In this document: piece by piece, positions 8,918 to 17,063 of the stretch | Layout of the letters: each line of letters begins with the position of its first letter | How positions within the stretch are numbered: position 1 is the stretch's first letter | NCBI GenBank assembly: GCA_002494165.1 | Contig: DLBH01000044.1 | Location: 1-38,359, forward strand | Direction of reading: 5' to 3' | DNA: 38,359 nucleotides | From: Lachnospiraceae bacterium UBA7026 | Lineage (GTDB): Bacteria > Bacillota > Clostridia > Lachnospirales > Lachnospiraceae | Program-made: the position numbers and the translations under genes | Notes under the pieces: model-generated | Database searches by the model: none | What the model was told of the DNA's origin: nothing | Seen by the model: only the letters and a program-made list of their open reading frames with translations

Positions 8918-10216
8918 ATGGCCTCAGTTCTCAAACAATACGAATGGGAAGATTCCATGGCCGCGAGAATCCTGGCCCTGGTGGAAGATGAGCTTTACAT
9001 GGACTTCCGCTACCTTGACAGCTCCCTGGCCGCCCTGGAACCGGTCTGCCGCAGGGAACTTGTCACCATGGCTACCGACGGCATCCACTTTTTTTATTCT
9101 CCCGACCAGATGCTGAGGGTCTTTCCCGCCAACCCGGTTTTTCTAAACAGAGCCTGCCTCCACCTGCTCTTCCACTGTCTTTTCCGCCATCTCTTTTTCA
9201 GAGGGCGAAAAGACCCCCGCCTGTGGAGCCTGGCCTGTGACATCACCGTGGAATGGATTATAGATTCCCTGGACAGGCCCACAGTCCGCCGGCCCCTCTC
9301 AGGCATCCGGGTCCGGCTCTACGACCAGTTCTCGGACCAGGGCATCCCTGTCACGGCTGCTTCAGTCTACCACTGGCTCACAGGAGAAACTGATGAGGAA
9401 AGGCTTCTCACTTACCAGAGGGAATTCTATGTGGATGACCACCGCTACTGGCCTGGTGACCCTTCCGCTTCCCCCTCTGCCGCCAAGGCAGGAAAAAAAT
9501 GGGAGGAAACCGGCAGAAAAGTATCCCAGGAAATGGACCTTAAGGGGGATGACCCCGACCAGGGCCTGGAATCCCTTACCACCCAGATCAGGGCTGGCAA
9601 ATCCAGGCGGAGCTATCGGGATTTCCTTAGAAAATTTACAGTGTTGAAGGAGGAAGTTCACAACGATGACGACAACTTTGACCTGTCTTTCTATACCTAT
9701 GGTCTGTCCCTCTATGGCAACATGCCGCTCATAGAGCCTCTTGAAACCCGGGAGATTACAAAAATCAGGGATTTTGCCATCGTCGTGGACACCAGCTACT
9801 CCACCAGCGGCAGCCTGGTCCGCAGCTTTCTGTCCACAACCTTTGCCCTCCTGAAAAGCAGGGATAGTTTCTTTTCCGAAAGCCGTATCCACATTATCCA
9901 GTGTGACAATGCAGTCCGGGAGGATCATCTGATCCGGCGGCCGGCTGACCTGGACCGGCTTTTAGAGCAATTTGAATTGACCGGCGGCGGTGGAACCGAC
10001 TTCCGCCCTGCCTTCTCCTACATAGACCAGCTCCTTGAAGAAGGAGAGCTTTCCCAACTGAAAGGCGTCCTGTATTTTACGGACGGCAAGGGAATTTACC
10101 CCCGCCGGCCTCCGGCCTATACCACCGCCTTCATCTTTGTGGGCAGGGACCCGGAGAGACCGCCGGTCCCGGCCTGGGCCATAAAACTTGAATTGGAAGA
10201 AGAGGATTTATTATGA
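8918..10216 (+). CDS. VWA protein with metallopeptidase-like N-domain (DUF2201-like)
   Basis: A 432-residue cytoplasmic protein. The N-terminal 240 residues resemble the putative metallopeptidase domain of DUF2201 proteins, but the zinc motif reads HLLFHCLFRH (H82, H86, H91), with Leu where HExxH has its catalytic Glu. The C-terminal half is a von Willebrand A domain with the MIDAS motif DTSYS (from D291) and the later TGGGGTDFRPAF segment. A strong AAAGGAGG sets the start. Its stop overlaps the next ATG by 4 bases (ATGA), so translation is probably coupled to the AAA+ partner. MoxR ATPases paired with VWA proteins (for example RavA-ViaA) act in assembly or remodelling; the target here is unknown. 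Confidence 0.85.
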   Translation: MASVLKQYEWEDSMAARILALVEDELYMDFRYLDSSLAALEPVCRRELVTMATDGIHFFYSPDQMLRVFPANPVFLNRACLHLLFHCLFRHLFFRGRKDPRLWSLACDITVEWIIDSLDRPTVRRPLSGIRVRLYDQFSDQGIPVTAASVYHWLTGETDEERLLTYQREFYVDDHRYWPGDPSASPSAAKAGKKWEETGRKVSQEMDLKGDDPDQGLESLTTQIRAGKSRRSYRDFLRKFTVLKEEVHNDDDNFDLSFYTYGLSLYGNMPLIEPLETREITKIRDFAIVVDTSYSTSGSLVRSFLSTTFALLKSRDSFFSESRIHIIQCDNAVREDHLIRRPADLDRLLEQFELTGGGGTDFRPAFSYIDQLLEEGELSQLKGVLYFTDGKGIYPRRPPAYTTAFIFVGRDPERPPVPAWAIKLELEEEDLL

Positions 10217-11799
10217 ATATAAGAGATGCGAAAAAAGACATCATCCATACCGTTAAGGCCTATCTGGCCAAGGACGGTACAGGCCAGTACCTGATTCCCC
10301 GGCTCCGGCAGAGGCCCATCCTGCTCATGGGCCCGCCCGGCATCGGTAAGACCCAGATCATGGAACAGGCGGCCAGGGAATGTGACATAGGCCTGGTTTC
10401 CTATACCATCACCCACCACACCCGGCAGAGTGCTGTCGGCCTCCCTTTTATCAGAGACAAGGTTTTCGACGGCCGGGACTTTCAGGTGACCGAGTACACC
10501 ATGAGCGAGATCATCTGCAGTATCTACCAGTATATGGAAGATACCGGCTGCCGGGAGGGCATCCTTTTTATCGATGAGATTAACTGTGTCTCAGAGACCC
10601 TGGCTCCCACCATGCTGCAGTTTCTCCAGTACAAGACCTTCGGCAACCAGGCTGTTCCGGAGGGCTGGATCATTGTCACTGCCGGCAATCCGCCGGAGTA
10701 CAACCGCAGCGTCCACGACTTTGACTATGTCACCCTGGACAGAGTCCGCCGCATGGATATCGAAGCTGACCTGGACGCCTTCAAAACCTACGCCAGAGAG
10801 GCCGGACTCCACCCCTTTATCCTCAGCTATCTGGAGCTGAGACCCCAGAATTTTTACAGGACAGAAAATGATGTGGACGGTATCCAGTTTGTCACAGCCA
10901 GGGGCTGGGAGGACCTTTCTGCCCTGATCAGAACCTACGAGTCCCTCTCCCTACCTGTGGACCGGTCCCTGATCCGCCAGTTTCTCCAGCATGATGATAT
11001 TGCCCTGGATGTGGCTGCCTATTATGACCTCTACCAAAAGTACCGGAAGGAATATGATATCAGTCTCATTCTCCAGGGCAAGGCTCCCACAGACATCCAC
11101 AGACGGCTCTTTTCCGCCTCCTTTGACGAGAAACTCAGCTGCGTCGAGCTTCTGGTCAGCGGTCTTGGCAACTATGCCAGGGAGACTCTGGACCAGGAGG
11201 CTGTCACTGAACAGGCCTTTTCCTTCCTCCAGGACTTCCGCAGCCAGCTGAAAGAGAGTGGCGCCAGCCCGGCTTCTGCCGGCCCTGCTTCCAGTCCGGA
11301 CTCCACTGACCTGTCAGCTGCCTTTTCGCCGGCCGACCTTTATGACAATCTGCTGACAACCCGCAAGGAGACTTTGAAGACCAGAGAGAAAACCGGTCTG
11401 GTAACCACTGAAGAAAAAAGTCTGGAGACCAGAGTCTTCCGCCTGCTGACCCAGTGGACCCCCGACAGATCTGCCGGAGGACAAGAAGCCTTTGAAACTT
11501 TAAAGAATCTTTTCGCCCTGGAACGGGACAAGCTGGAAACAGCCGCGGCCCGGACCTCCCAGGCTCTGGACCATGCTTTCCTTTTCATGGAGGAGGCCTT
11601 CGGCGAAGGCCAGGAGATGGTGATTTTCGTCACAGAACTGACCCTGGACCCCCGCCTGTCTGCCTTCATCAGCCAGTATGGCTGTGAAAAATATTTTGTC
11701 TACAACAAGAGGCTTCTGACCGGAAGCCGACGGACGGAGATTCTCAATGAATTGAAGAGGGATAAAATCTACGAAAATGTTCTGGAATATGATTTTTAA
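10213..11799 (+). CDS. MoxR-type AAA+ ATPase
   Basis: A 528-residue protein. The AAA+ core shows Walker A GPPGIGKT (40-47), Walker B ILFIDEIN (117-124), a sensor-1-like IIVTAGNPPEYN and DRVRRMDIE after it. An Ala/Ser/Pro-rich linker near residues 350-375 leads to a helical C-terminal domain with no family I recognise. It is translationally coupled to the VWA gene upstream, the usual arrangement of MoxR-VWA systems, which act as ATP-driven chaperones or metal inserters. A perfect hairpin (CCGGGAA at 11804-11810, TTCCCGG at 11814-11820) follows the stop but lacks a plus-strand U run. Confidence 0.88.
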   Translation: MNIRDAKKDIIHTVKAYLAKDGTGQYLIPRLRQRPILLMGPPGIGKTQIMEQAARECDIGLVSYTITHHTRQSAVGLPFIRDKVFDGRDFQVTEYTMSEIICSIYQYMEDTGCREGILFIDEINCVSETLAPTMLQFLQYKTFGNQAVPEGWIIVTAGNPPEYNRSVHDFDYVTLDRVRRMDIEADLDAFKTYAREAGLHPFILSYLELRPQNFYRTENDVDGIQFVTARGWEDLSALIRTYESLSLPVDRSLIRQFLQHDDIALDVAAYYDLYQKYRKEYDISLILQGKAPTDIHRRLFSASFDEKLSCVELLVSGLGNYARETLDQEAVTEQAFSFLQDFRSQLKESGASPASAGPASSPDSTDLSAAFSPADLYDNLLTTRKETLKTREKTGLVTTEEKSLETRVFRLLTQWTPDRSAGGQEAFETLKNLFALERDKLETAAARTSQALDHAFLFMEEAFGEGQEMVIFVTELTLDPRLSAFISQYGCEKYFVYNKRLLTGSRRTEILNELKRDKIYENVLEYDF

Positions 11800-11821
11800 A
11801 GAGCCGGGAAAGCTTCCCGGT

Positions 11822-11893
11822 AAAAAAGGAAGCGCCGCAATTACAATCTGCCCATTTTTTCTGAACGGGCAAGAACAATACTGCGACGCTTCC
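11822..11893 (-). terminator. Terminator of the lepB-yaaA unit
   Basis: On the minus strand GGAAGCGTCGCA and TGCGGCGCTTCC pair over 12 bp with one wobble, enclose an inner TGCCC/GGGCA hairpin, and are followed by TTTTTT. In plus coordinates the arms are 11828-11839 and 11882-11893. Confidence 0.8.
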
Positions 11894-11940
11894 GGTCTCT
11901 CATTATCAAATTGTTTTCCTGTCCAGGATCCAGACCCGTT

Positions 11941-12711
11941 TCAGGCCCCGGTCTCTTTTGCCGCCGGCTGCCGGACAAAAACATAAGTGTCTTCTTTAGA
12001 CAGTTCCTGTTCAAAATGGTAGTCCAGGCCGGTAAAGCTCTTCATGTCTTCCGGCTTCTCCATCTGGGTCTGGGCCATATAACGAACCATCTCCCCCCTT
12101 GCCATCTTCACATAAACACCCTTTTGCACCAGTTTACCCTTCTTCTCATCTATCTCACAGAAATTACAGGTGATCATCCTGTCCCCCTTCTGCAGATGGG
12201 CAGAAATTGCCCTGGAATACTCCTTGGATGCCAGATTGATGATAACCCGGCTCTCGTCCATCACCTGATCATAAAGACGGTCAGCCCAGAACTCATAGAG
12301 ATTCTTGCCCTGGATCCGGGTCCTGGCCTGCATCTCCAGCCGGTAGGGCACCACCCCGTCAAAGGGCCTCAGCACACCGTAAAAACCAGACAGAATCCGC
12401 AGATGGTCCTGCAGATAAGTATACTGGTCCTCTTCAAAAACCGCCGGTGCCATATACTGGTACTGGATCCCTTCATAGGCCAGGATGGCCGGGGTCAGAC
12501 AGGACCGCAGGTCCATATTTTTAAGCCGGTCTACATTCTGGGCAGCGATGGCATCACTGCAGGCCCAGAGTTTCTTCAGTTCTTCATAGCTTCTCTCCTG
12601 CAGCCAGCCTTTAATCTCTTCTGTATCCTCAAGAAATACCGGTAGCCCTGCTGCCGCCAGGGTATCAGGATCCTGATTCATCTTTTTTGCCGGGGATATG
12701 ATGATTCTCAT
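11941..12711 (-). CDS. yaaA: YaaA family peroxide-stress protein (DUF328)
   Basis: A 256-residue protein beginning MRIIISPAKKM, the signature of the YaaA/DUF328 family. Escherichia coli YaaA lowers free iron and DNA damage under peroxide stress and binds DNA. Family segments QYMAPAVFEEDQ, YGVLRPFDGVVPYRLEM and IINLASKEYS are present. I chose ATG 12711 because AAAGGGA precedes it and it gives the canonical N-terminus; an in-frame start at 12750 would add 13 unrelated residues. It follows lepB by 45 bp and ends at a strong terminator, so the two probably share a transcript. Confidence 0.93.
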   Translation of the reverse strand: MRIIISPAKKMNQDPDTLAAAGLPVFLEDTEEIKGWLQERSYEELKKLWACSDAIAAQNVDRLKNMDLRSCLTPAILAYEGIQYQYMAPAVFEEDQYTYLQDHLRILSGFYGVLRPFDGVVPYRLEMQARTRIQGKNLYEFWADRLYDQVMDESRVIINLASKEYSRAISAHLQKGDRMITCNFCEIDEKKGKLVQKGVYVKMARGEMVRYMAQTQMEKPEDMKSFTGLDYHFEQELSKEDTYVFVRQPAAKETGA

Positions 12712-12756
12712 AGTATTCCCTTTCTTTTCACAAATAACATCTGCCGCCAAACTTCC

Positions 12757-13269
12757 TTAATCCACCGGTCCCATCTTATTAAAGGGGAAGATCCTGACCC
12801 AGATTTTACCCTGCAGCTCCTCCCTGGATATGGGACCGAGATCCCTGCTGTCATTACTGTTATTGCGGTTGTCCCCCATACAGAAGTACTCATCCTCACC
12901 CAGAGTCAGCGGCAGATCCACCATGCCCGGGTAGATTATGGGCTCCCTTCCATAGACATCAGAAGTCAGTTCTTCCCCATTGATATAGACTTTCCCGTCC
13001 CGGATATCTACCTTTTCTCCCGGCAGTCCGATCACCCTTTTAATGTAGTAATCATCTTCCACAGGGAAGACGACGATGTCAAACCGTTCCGGATCGGAAA
13101 AACGGTAACTGATCTTATTTAGAATCAGATTATCACCGTCATAGAGGGTCGTCTCCATAGAAGCCCCGTCCACCACTGTCCGCTGACCCACATAATGAAT
13201 CAGCAGGTAGACGCATATAAACATCACTAAAAAATACAGTATGGTTTTCATCCATTCTTTGTCAAGCAT
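12757..13269 (-). CDS. lepB: Signal peptidase I
   Basis: A 170-residue type I signal peptidase of the short Gram-positive kind, with one N-terminal membrane segment (TILYFLVMFICVYLLIHYV). Box B is DGASMETTL with nucleophile S37, box D is DDYYIKRVIGLPGE with general base K77, and box E is GDNRNNSNDSRDLG. It cleaves signal peptides of exported proteins on the outer membrane face. GGGAG lies about nine bases before the ATG. It sits between a small membrane protein gene and yaaA on the same strand. Genomes of this group often carry several paralogues. Confidence 0.95.
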   Translation of the reverse strand: MLDKEWMKTILYFLVMFICVYLLIHYVGQRTVVDGASMETTLYDGDNLILNKISYRFSDPERFDIVVFPVEDDYYIKRVIGLPGEKVDIRDGKVYINGEELTSDVYGREPIIYPGMVDLPLTLGEDEYFCMGDNRNNSNDSRDLGPISREELQGKIWVRIFPFNKMGPVD

Positions 13270-13407
13270 ATCTCTTAACTCCCATCCGACCTGACCAGGT
13301 CCATTCTCCTAAGCCATAAAAATGTCCGACACAACGCAGCTTACCCGCGTGTATGCCGGATCAATCCAGACCCTTCTTTCCCTAAAACAAAGCTGCACCA
13401 GGCAGAT

Positions 13408-13587
13408 CTACAGAAGAAGGGTAAAATATTTAAGAACAAAATGCATGGCAACAATCACAGCCACCAGGAGAATAGAATATATTGTCGCTCTTCTCCAGTT
13501 CTTCTGTTCGATTTCCTTTACAATAAAAAATAATGCAAAAACCAATACGGCAAAGATAATTACCGTCACGACTCCAGTAAATCCCAT
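13408..13587 (-). CDS. Small two-segment membrane protein
   Basis: A 59-residue protein with two hydrophobic helices (VVTVIIFAVLVFALFFIV and ATIYSILLVAVIVAMHFVL) joined by the charged loop KEIEQKNWRRA. No family is recognised. I chose ATG 13587 because GGAAAGGAA lies a few bases upstream; a TTG 24 bases earlier is also in frame. It lies 138 bp upstream of lepB on the same strand and may share its transcript. Confidence 0.6.
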   Translation of the reverse strand: MGFTGVVTVIIFAVLVFALFFIVKEIEQKNWRRATIYSILLVAVIVAMHFVLKYFTLLL

Positions 13588-13704
13588 CTCTCTTGTTCCT
13601 TTCCTTTCCAAATATCCATAACTGGCATGCTATATTATAGCACAAATTTAATAGAATGGAATAAACAAGATGCTTTTTAGAATAATCTTACGGATTTTCC
13701 GCCA

Positions 13705-14709
13705 TTAATGCTCCAAAAGCTCGCTGCCCGCAAGCCGGCACCGGCTGTATCTGGCTGTCTCAACCGCCCCGCGGAGGAAGGCTGCCGCCGGACTGTTCTC
13801 CAGGTTTGGCACACCGGCCATAAGAGAGGCCGGATCCAGATCAGCGTCACCCCGGGCTACCATCCGGTCGTTAAGGGTATCGATAAAATCCTGGGCTGTC
13901 TCAGCAGTAACGCTGTTAAGCTCCTCCTGGTCATAGAGAGACGGATCATAATGAGTCCTGATAAAGTTACGCAGGAAGAGGAGGAAGCCTCCATTGTAGC
14001 ATTCCTTGGTAAAGTGAAGAATCTGGTCTACATCCACCTTCTTAAGGGCGTCATAGAGCATCAGGTAATTGCCGTCATCAATCCGCAGGACCCTTAAAGT
14101 CTGCTCTAAGGTCTGGATATCATTTTCAAAATGGGAAATGTAACCATAGAGATACATCAGCTGTCTGAAACTGTTGACGAAAAGATTAGGCAGGGTGGTC
14201 ACATAGAACTCCTCATAGGCGATCTTTGTCCGGAAAAGGCCCTCCTCCAAAAGTCTTCTTATGGAAATCTCCCGGAAGGGTGCCGGAATCTGGTTTTTAT
14301 TGACATAAACCTTTTTCTCCGGCTTTCTCTCCTTGGTCTTATCCCTGTTAAAATAGGAGATATCCTCAAGGAGATACTCTAAAGTCAAACGACAGGCATG
14401 GTATTCTGAATAAGCATTCATGTAAAGGAAAAGATTCTCATGGTCATCTACCGGGAAAGGACAGGTCAGGAAATCATATAAATGAGTGAATTCATGGGTC
14501 ACGATAAAAAGGACAAAGTCAGGCCTGTAAAGATGGGTTCTCCTGGTCATATGCAGGATATACTTCCCCTGCAGCAACTCAATCAGGTCAAAGAAGGCCT
14601 CCACATTATCAGGAGCATCATAGGCCACCTCTTCAATCATGACCGGACTGTCCAGTCCATATTTCTCTTTATAAGTTTTCCATAAGGCATTTACCTGCTC
14701 TAACTTCAT
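13705..14709 (-). CDS. Putative zinc metallopeptidase-like protein (HEFTH motif)
   Basis: About 334 residues, soluble, with no signal peptide. A clear HExxH site, THEFTHLYDF (H72 and H76), is followed some 25 residues later by YSEYHACRL, which could give the third zinc ligand. This spacing resembles minimal gluzincin-like or ImmA/IrrE-like folds, but I cannot assign a family. The rest is helical. I chose ATG 14709 because AGGAAAGGA lies eight bases upstream; an in-frame GTG at 14736 is less good. It is monocistronic, with a 14-bp perfect palindrome about 115 bp upstream. Substrate and role are unknown. Confidence 0.65.
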   Translation of the reverse strand: MKLEQVNALWKTYKEKYGLDSPVMIEEVAYDAPDNVEAFFDLIELLQGKYILHMTRRTHLYRPDFVLFIVTHEFTHLYDFLTCPFPVDDHENLFLYMNAYSEYHACRLTLEYLLEDISYFNRDKTKERKPEKKVYVNKNQIPAPFREISIRRLLEEGLFRTKIAYEEFYVTTLPNLFVNSFRQLMYLYGYISHFENDIQTLEQTLRVLRIDDGNYLMLYDALKKVDVDQILHFTKECYNGGFLLFLRNFIRTHYDPSLYDQEELNSVTAETAQDFIDTLNDRMVARGDADLDPASLMAGVPNLENSPAAAFLRGAVETARYSRCRLAGSELLEH

Positions 14710-14824
14710 AGCTTTAATCCTTTCCTGGTCCGACACACCGGTCCTCTACAAAGGACCCACTCCTCCCTTTTATATTATTCTATCATCCCACAAAAGAAGC
14801 TCTTTGAAAATGTAAACCCCTGGC

Positions 14825-14838
14825 TCGTAATATTACGA
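14825..14838. promoter_or_regulatory. 14-bp perfect palindrome, possible operator
   Basis: TCGTAATATTACGA lies in the 288-bp gap upstream of the HEFTH gene. It has the shape of a dimeric repressor site. No regulator gene is adjacent. Confidence 0.35.
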
Positions 14839-14923
14839 ACGCAGGCACATCCCCCGGAGCATTTTTTATTCAGCAGAAATCAAAGAACTTCTTTTGAGGG
14901 ACCCGGAGAAGTTCCTATGAATT

Positions 14924-14976
14924 AAAAAACCGGCAGTCTGAAGGCCTTATAAATAAGGCATTCCCGGCTGCCGGTT
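14924..14976 (-). terminator. Terminator of the degenerate-kinase receiver gene
   Basis: On the minus strand CCGGCAG and CTGCCGG pair around an inner GCCTTAT/ATAAGGC hairpin, and a run of six T residues follows. It lies 20 bases past the stop at 14998. Confidence 0.85.
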
Positions 14977-14997
14977 TAAAGTCCGTATTATTCCATA

Positions 14998-16272
14998 TTA
15001 TTTTTTCAGATAATCTGTCAAAGCGCCATAAAGCCGCCAGGATTCGATAGGCTTGATCATATGAAGATCAATTCCCGCCTCGTGACTGAGGTCAATATCT
15101 TCCTCGGTAGCATTGGCCGACATGGCGATAATAGGCACCTTGCTGCCTCCAGGCACAGAACTGGTCCGGATTCTTCTGGCCAGATCCAGACCATTGAGAC
15201 CCGGCATACGGATATCCAGAAGCACCACATCAAAAGCTCCCTGGGCATCTTCGTAAATCTGCAGTCCTTCTTTGCCGCTGGAAGCCCCGCTGACCTCAAG
15301 ACCTGTATTCTGCAGCAGCCTGACACCTACCTCCAGATTGATCATATCATCATCTACAATCAGGGCCTTCATGCCGGACAAGTCCGGAACCACCTTTTCC
15401 CTGCCTCTATGGGATACCTGTCTCTCTTCCCCAAAAGCCGGGACACTCATACTCACGTTTATGGTCAGGGTAAGTTTCCCTTCCTCTGACTCCTCACAGG
15501 AAATGGTTCCCCCAAGAGCCTTCAGGTAGCGCTTCACCACTACGAGACCCAGGTCAATCTCATCCCTCTTCCGTTGAATCTCCCCTGAAATCTTGTCATA
15601 GTGCCGCAGCATCTGCTTCATCTGCTCCAGACCGATGGCACAAGGATCCGCCTGAAAGCTTATCACTGTCTTAAAGGAATCTCCTTCCTCCTCTTCTTCC
15701 TTCATGGCAATCATCAGCATACCGCCCTCTGCCATATTACGGACCAGGAACCTGCTCATCCTGAGAAGAACTCCGTAAAATAACTGTTCATCCACCAGTG
15801 CTTCCGTGTGTCCGATCTCCTCAGTCTCCACCGAGAGAGTGATTCCCTTTAAGGCAAGCCTGTTACTCAGATCATCCTCCAGGTTAGCCAGGATCTCAAA
15901 GATAGACACCAGGTCCCTGCCCGGTTCTTCATCCCCCTGCATAAGATTTCCAATCTCAAGAGTATCATCAAGAATATCCATAATCTGATTCTCAGACATG
16001 AGCATCTTTCCATAGAGCTCCCCTATCTGATTCCTGTCACTGACATCTCCATCCATATAAATCTCTGTAAGACCAAGGATCGAGTGCAGCTGTGTCCGGA
16101 TATCCCTTCCCAAAAGAGTCATGAGCCGGTATGACACCCCCGTTTTTTCTTCCAGGGTCATATCATCCTTCAGGACAGCCCCTGCAGCCTCCTGCTCTTT
16201 TGAATAAGCCTCTGTATTGGAACTGGCAGTTTTTTTGTCTTTACTTACCAGCAAGTCAGCTCCTTTAGCCAT
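14998..16272 (-). CDS. Receiver protein with a degenerate histidine-kinase half
   Basis: About 424 residues. The first two thirds align with HisKA and HATPase_c domains, but key residues are lost. The phospho-acceptor box reads GRDIRTQLHSILG, with Arg where the His belongs. The N-box region (LLRMSRFLVRNMAEGG) lacks its Asn, the DxGxG box is absent, and only a trace of the G2 box (DLGLVVVKRYLKALGG) survives. The C-terminal receiver is intact: VDDD acid pocket, VVLLDIRMPG phospho-Asp, MSAN switch Thr/Ser and the IKPI lysine. It should take phosphate but not make it. Start among three close candidates (16272, 16287, 16296); 16272 has GGGGG seven bases upstream. Confidence 0.82.
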   Translation of the reverse strand: MAKGADLLVSKDKKTASSNTEAYSKEQEAAGAVLKDDMTLEEKTGVSYRLMTLLGRDIRTQLHSILGLTEIYMDGDVSDRNQIGELYGKMLMSENQIMDILDDTLEIGNLMQGDEEPGRDLVSIFEILANLEDDLSNRLALKGITLSVETEEIGHTEALVDEQLFYGVLLRMSRFLVRNMAEGGMLMIAMKEEEEEGDSFKTVISFQADPCAIGLEQMKQMLRHYDKISGEIQRKRDEIDLGLVVVKRYLKALGGTISCEESEEGKLTLTINVSMSVPAFGEERQVSHRGREKVVPDLSGMKALIVDDDMINLEVGVRLLQNTGLEVSGASSGKEGLQIYEDAQGAFDVVLLDIRMPGLNGLDLARRIRTSSVPGGSKVPIIAMSANATEEDIDLSHEAGIDLHMIKPIESWRLYGALTDYLKK

Positions 16273-16668
16273 AATCATTACCCCCATATTAGCCACGCAA
16301 TTAAAATCAACAAAAGCCGTTTACTCAATATTATACTTTTGAAACTGATACCCTTCTTTGTCTCTCATCTGCATTTTGCTTCAAATGATAGTCAAATTAC
16401 CATTAACAACTCCTGTCTACAATATTTTACCACAGAGTTACCTTCTAATAGTAGCATATTTTTAAATAATATTATATAATATTACTAGCAAAATATCTCA
16501 AATTTTTATATCATATTAATTATTTTTAATATTCCTTCTGTTTTCATACAAAAGAAAAGCATCCCAAAGAGGGAAAATATTCCACAAGGCACATCATTGA
16601 ACAGGCAGCAACTTTTTAATCCCTGCATATGTGCCGGTGCACAGGCAAGTAGAAAGGTAGTGGTAGAC
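16273..16668. other. AT-rich divergent spacer of the signalling locus
   Basis: Nearly 400 bp between the divergent receiver and Hpt genes, strongly AT-rich from 16430 to 16560 with several TATAAT-like strings. It probably holds both promoters, but I cannot single out one pair. No gene is seen; an upstream in-frame extension of Hpt from 16597 lacks a good ribosome binding site. Confidence 0.5.
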
Positions 16669-17022
16669 TTGAAACAGAGACTTGATATTATGAGAAGCCA
16701 GGGATACGATGTGGACAATGCCCTTCACCGTATGCTTGACGACGAATCCTTCTACCTGAAGCTTCTAAAGACATTTTTCGAGGATTCCAATATCCCTGTA
16801 CTGGAAAAAGCCATGATTGAACAGGACTACACAACAGCCTTTGAAGCATCACACAAATTAAAAGGATCCGCCGTCACTCTCGGCCTGACGCCGATTGTAG
16901 CTTCCTTCTCCAAGATTCTTGATGACCTGCGGACCAGCCCGCCGTCACCCTCCCTGCAGTCCCATTACAGACAGGCACGGACGGCACTATATGACTGTCT
17001 TCATCTGCTGCAGGATAACTAA
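16669..17022 (+). CDS. Hpt phosphotransfer protein
   Basis: A 117-residue histidine phosphotransfer protein. The Hpt site is ASHKLKGSAVTLGL, with the phosphorylated His at about residue 62, in a helical bundle beginning DVDNALHRMLDDESFYLKLL. It should shuttle phosphate between the receivers of its neighbours. I chose the TTG at 16669 because AGAAAGG lies 11 bases upstream and it gives the usual Hpt N-terminus. The frame stays open to an ATG at 16597, but those extra 24 residues are Cys/Ala-rich and unlike the family. It is 41 bp from the hybrid kinase gene and likely co-transcribed with it. Confidence 0.85.
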   Translation: MKQRLDIMRSQGYDVDNALHRMLDDESFYLKLLKTFFEDSNIPVLEKAMIEQDYTTAFEASHKLKGSAVTLGLTPIVASFSKILDDLRTSPPSPSLQSHYRQARTALYDCLHLLQDN

Positions 17023-17063
17023 TAAGCCAGGAAACCATAATTCGCTGCAAGGGAGGAATCGGA

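Noticed and set aside
9362..9928. A 188-codon minus-strand frame inside the VWA gene
   Set aside because: Antisense to a well-supported gene with coupled translation.
11911..12645. A 244-codon plus-strand frame opposite yaaA
   Set aside because: Shadow of yaaA, which has the clear SPAKKM signature.
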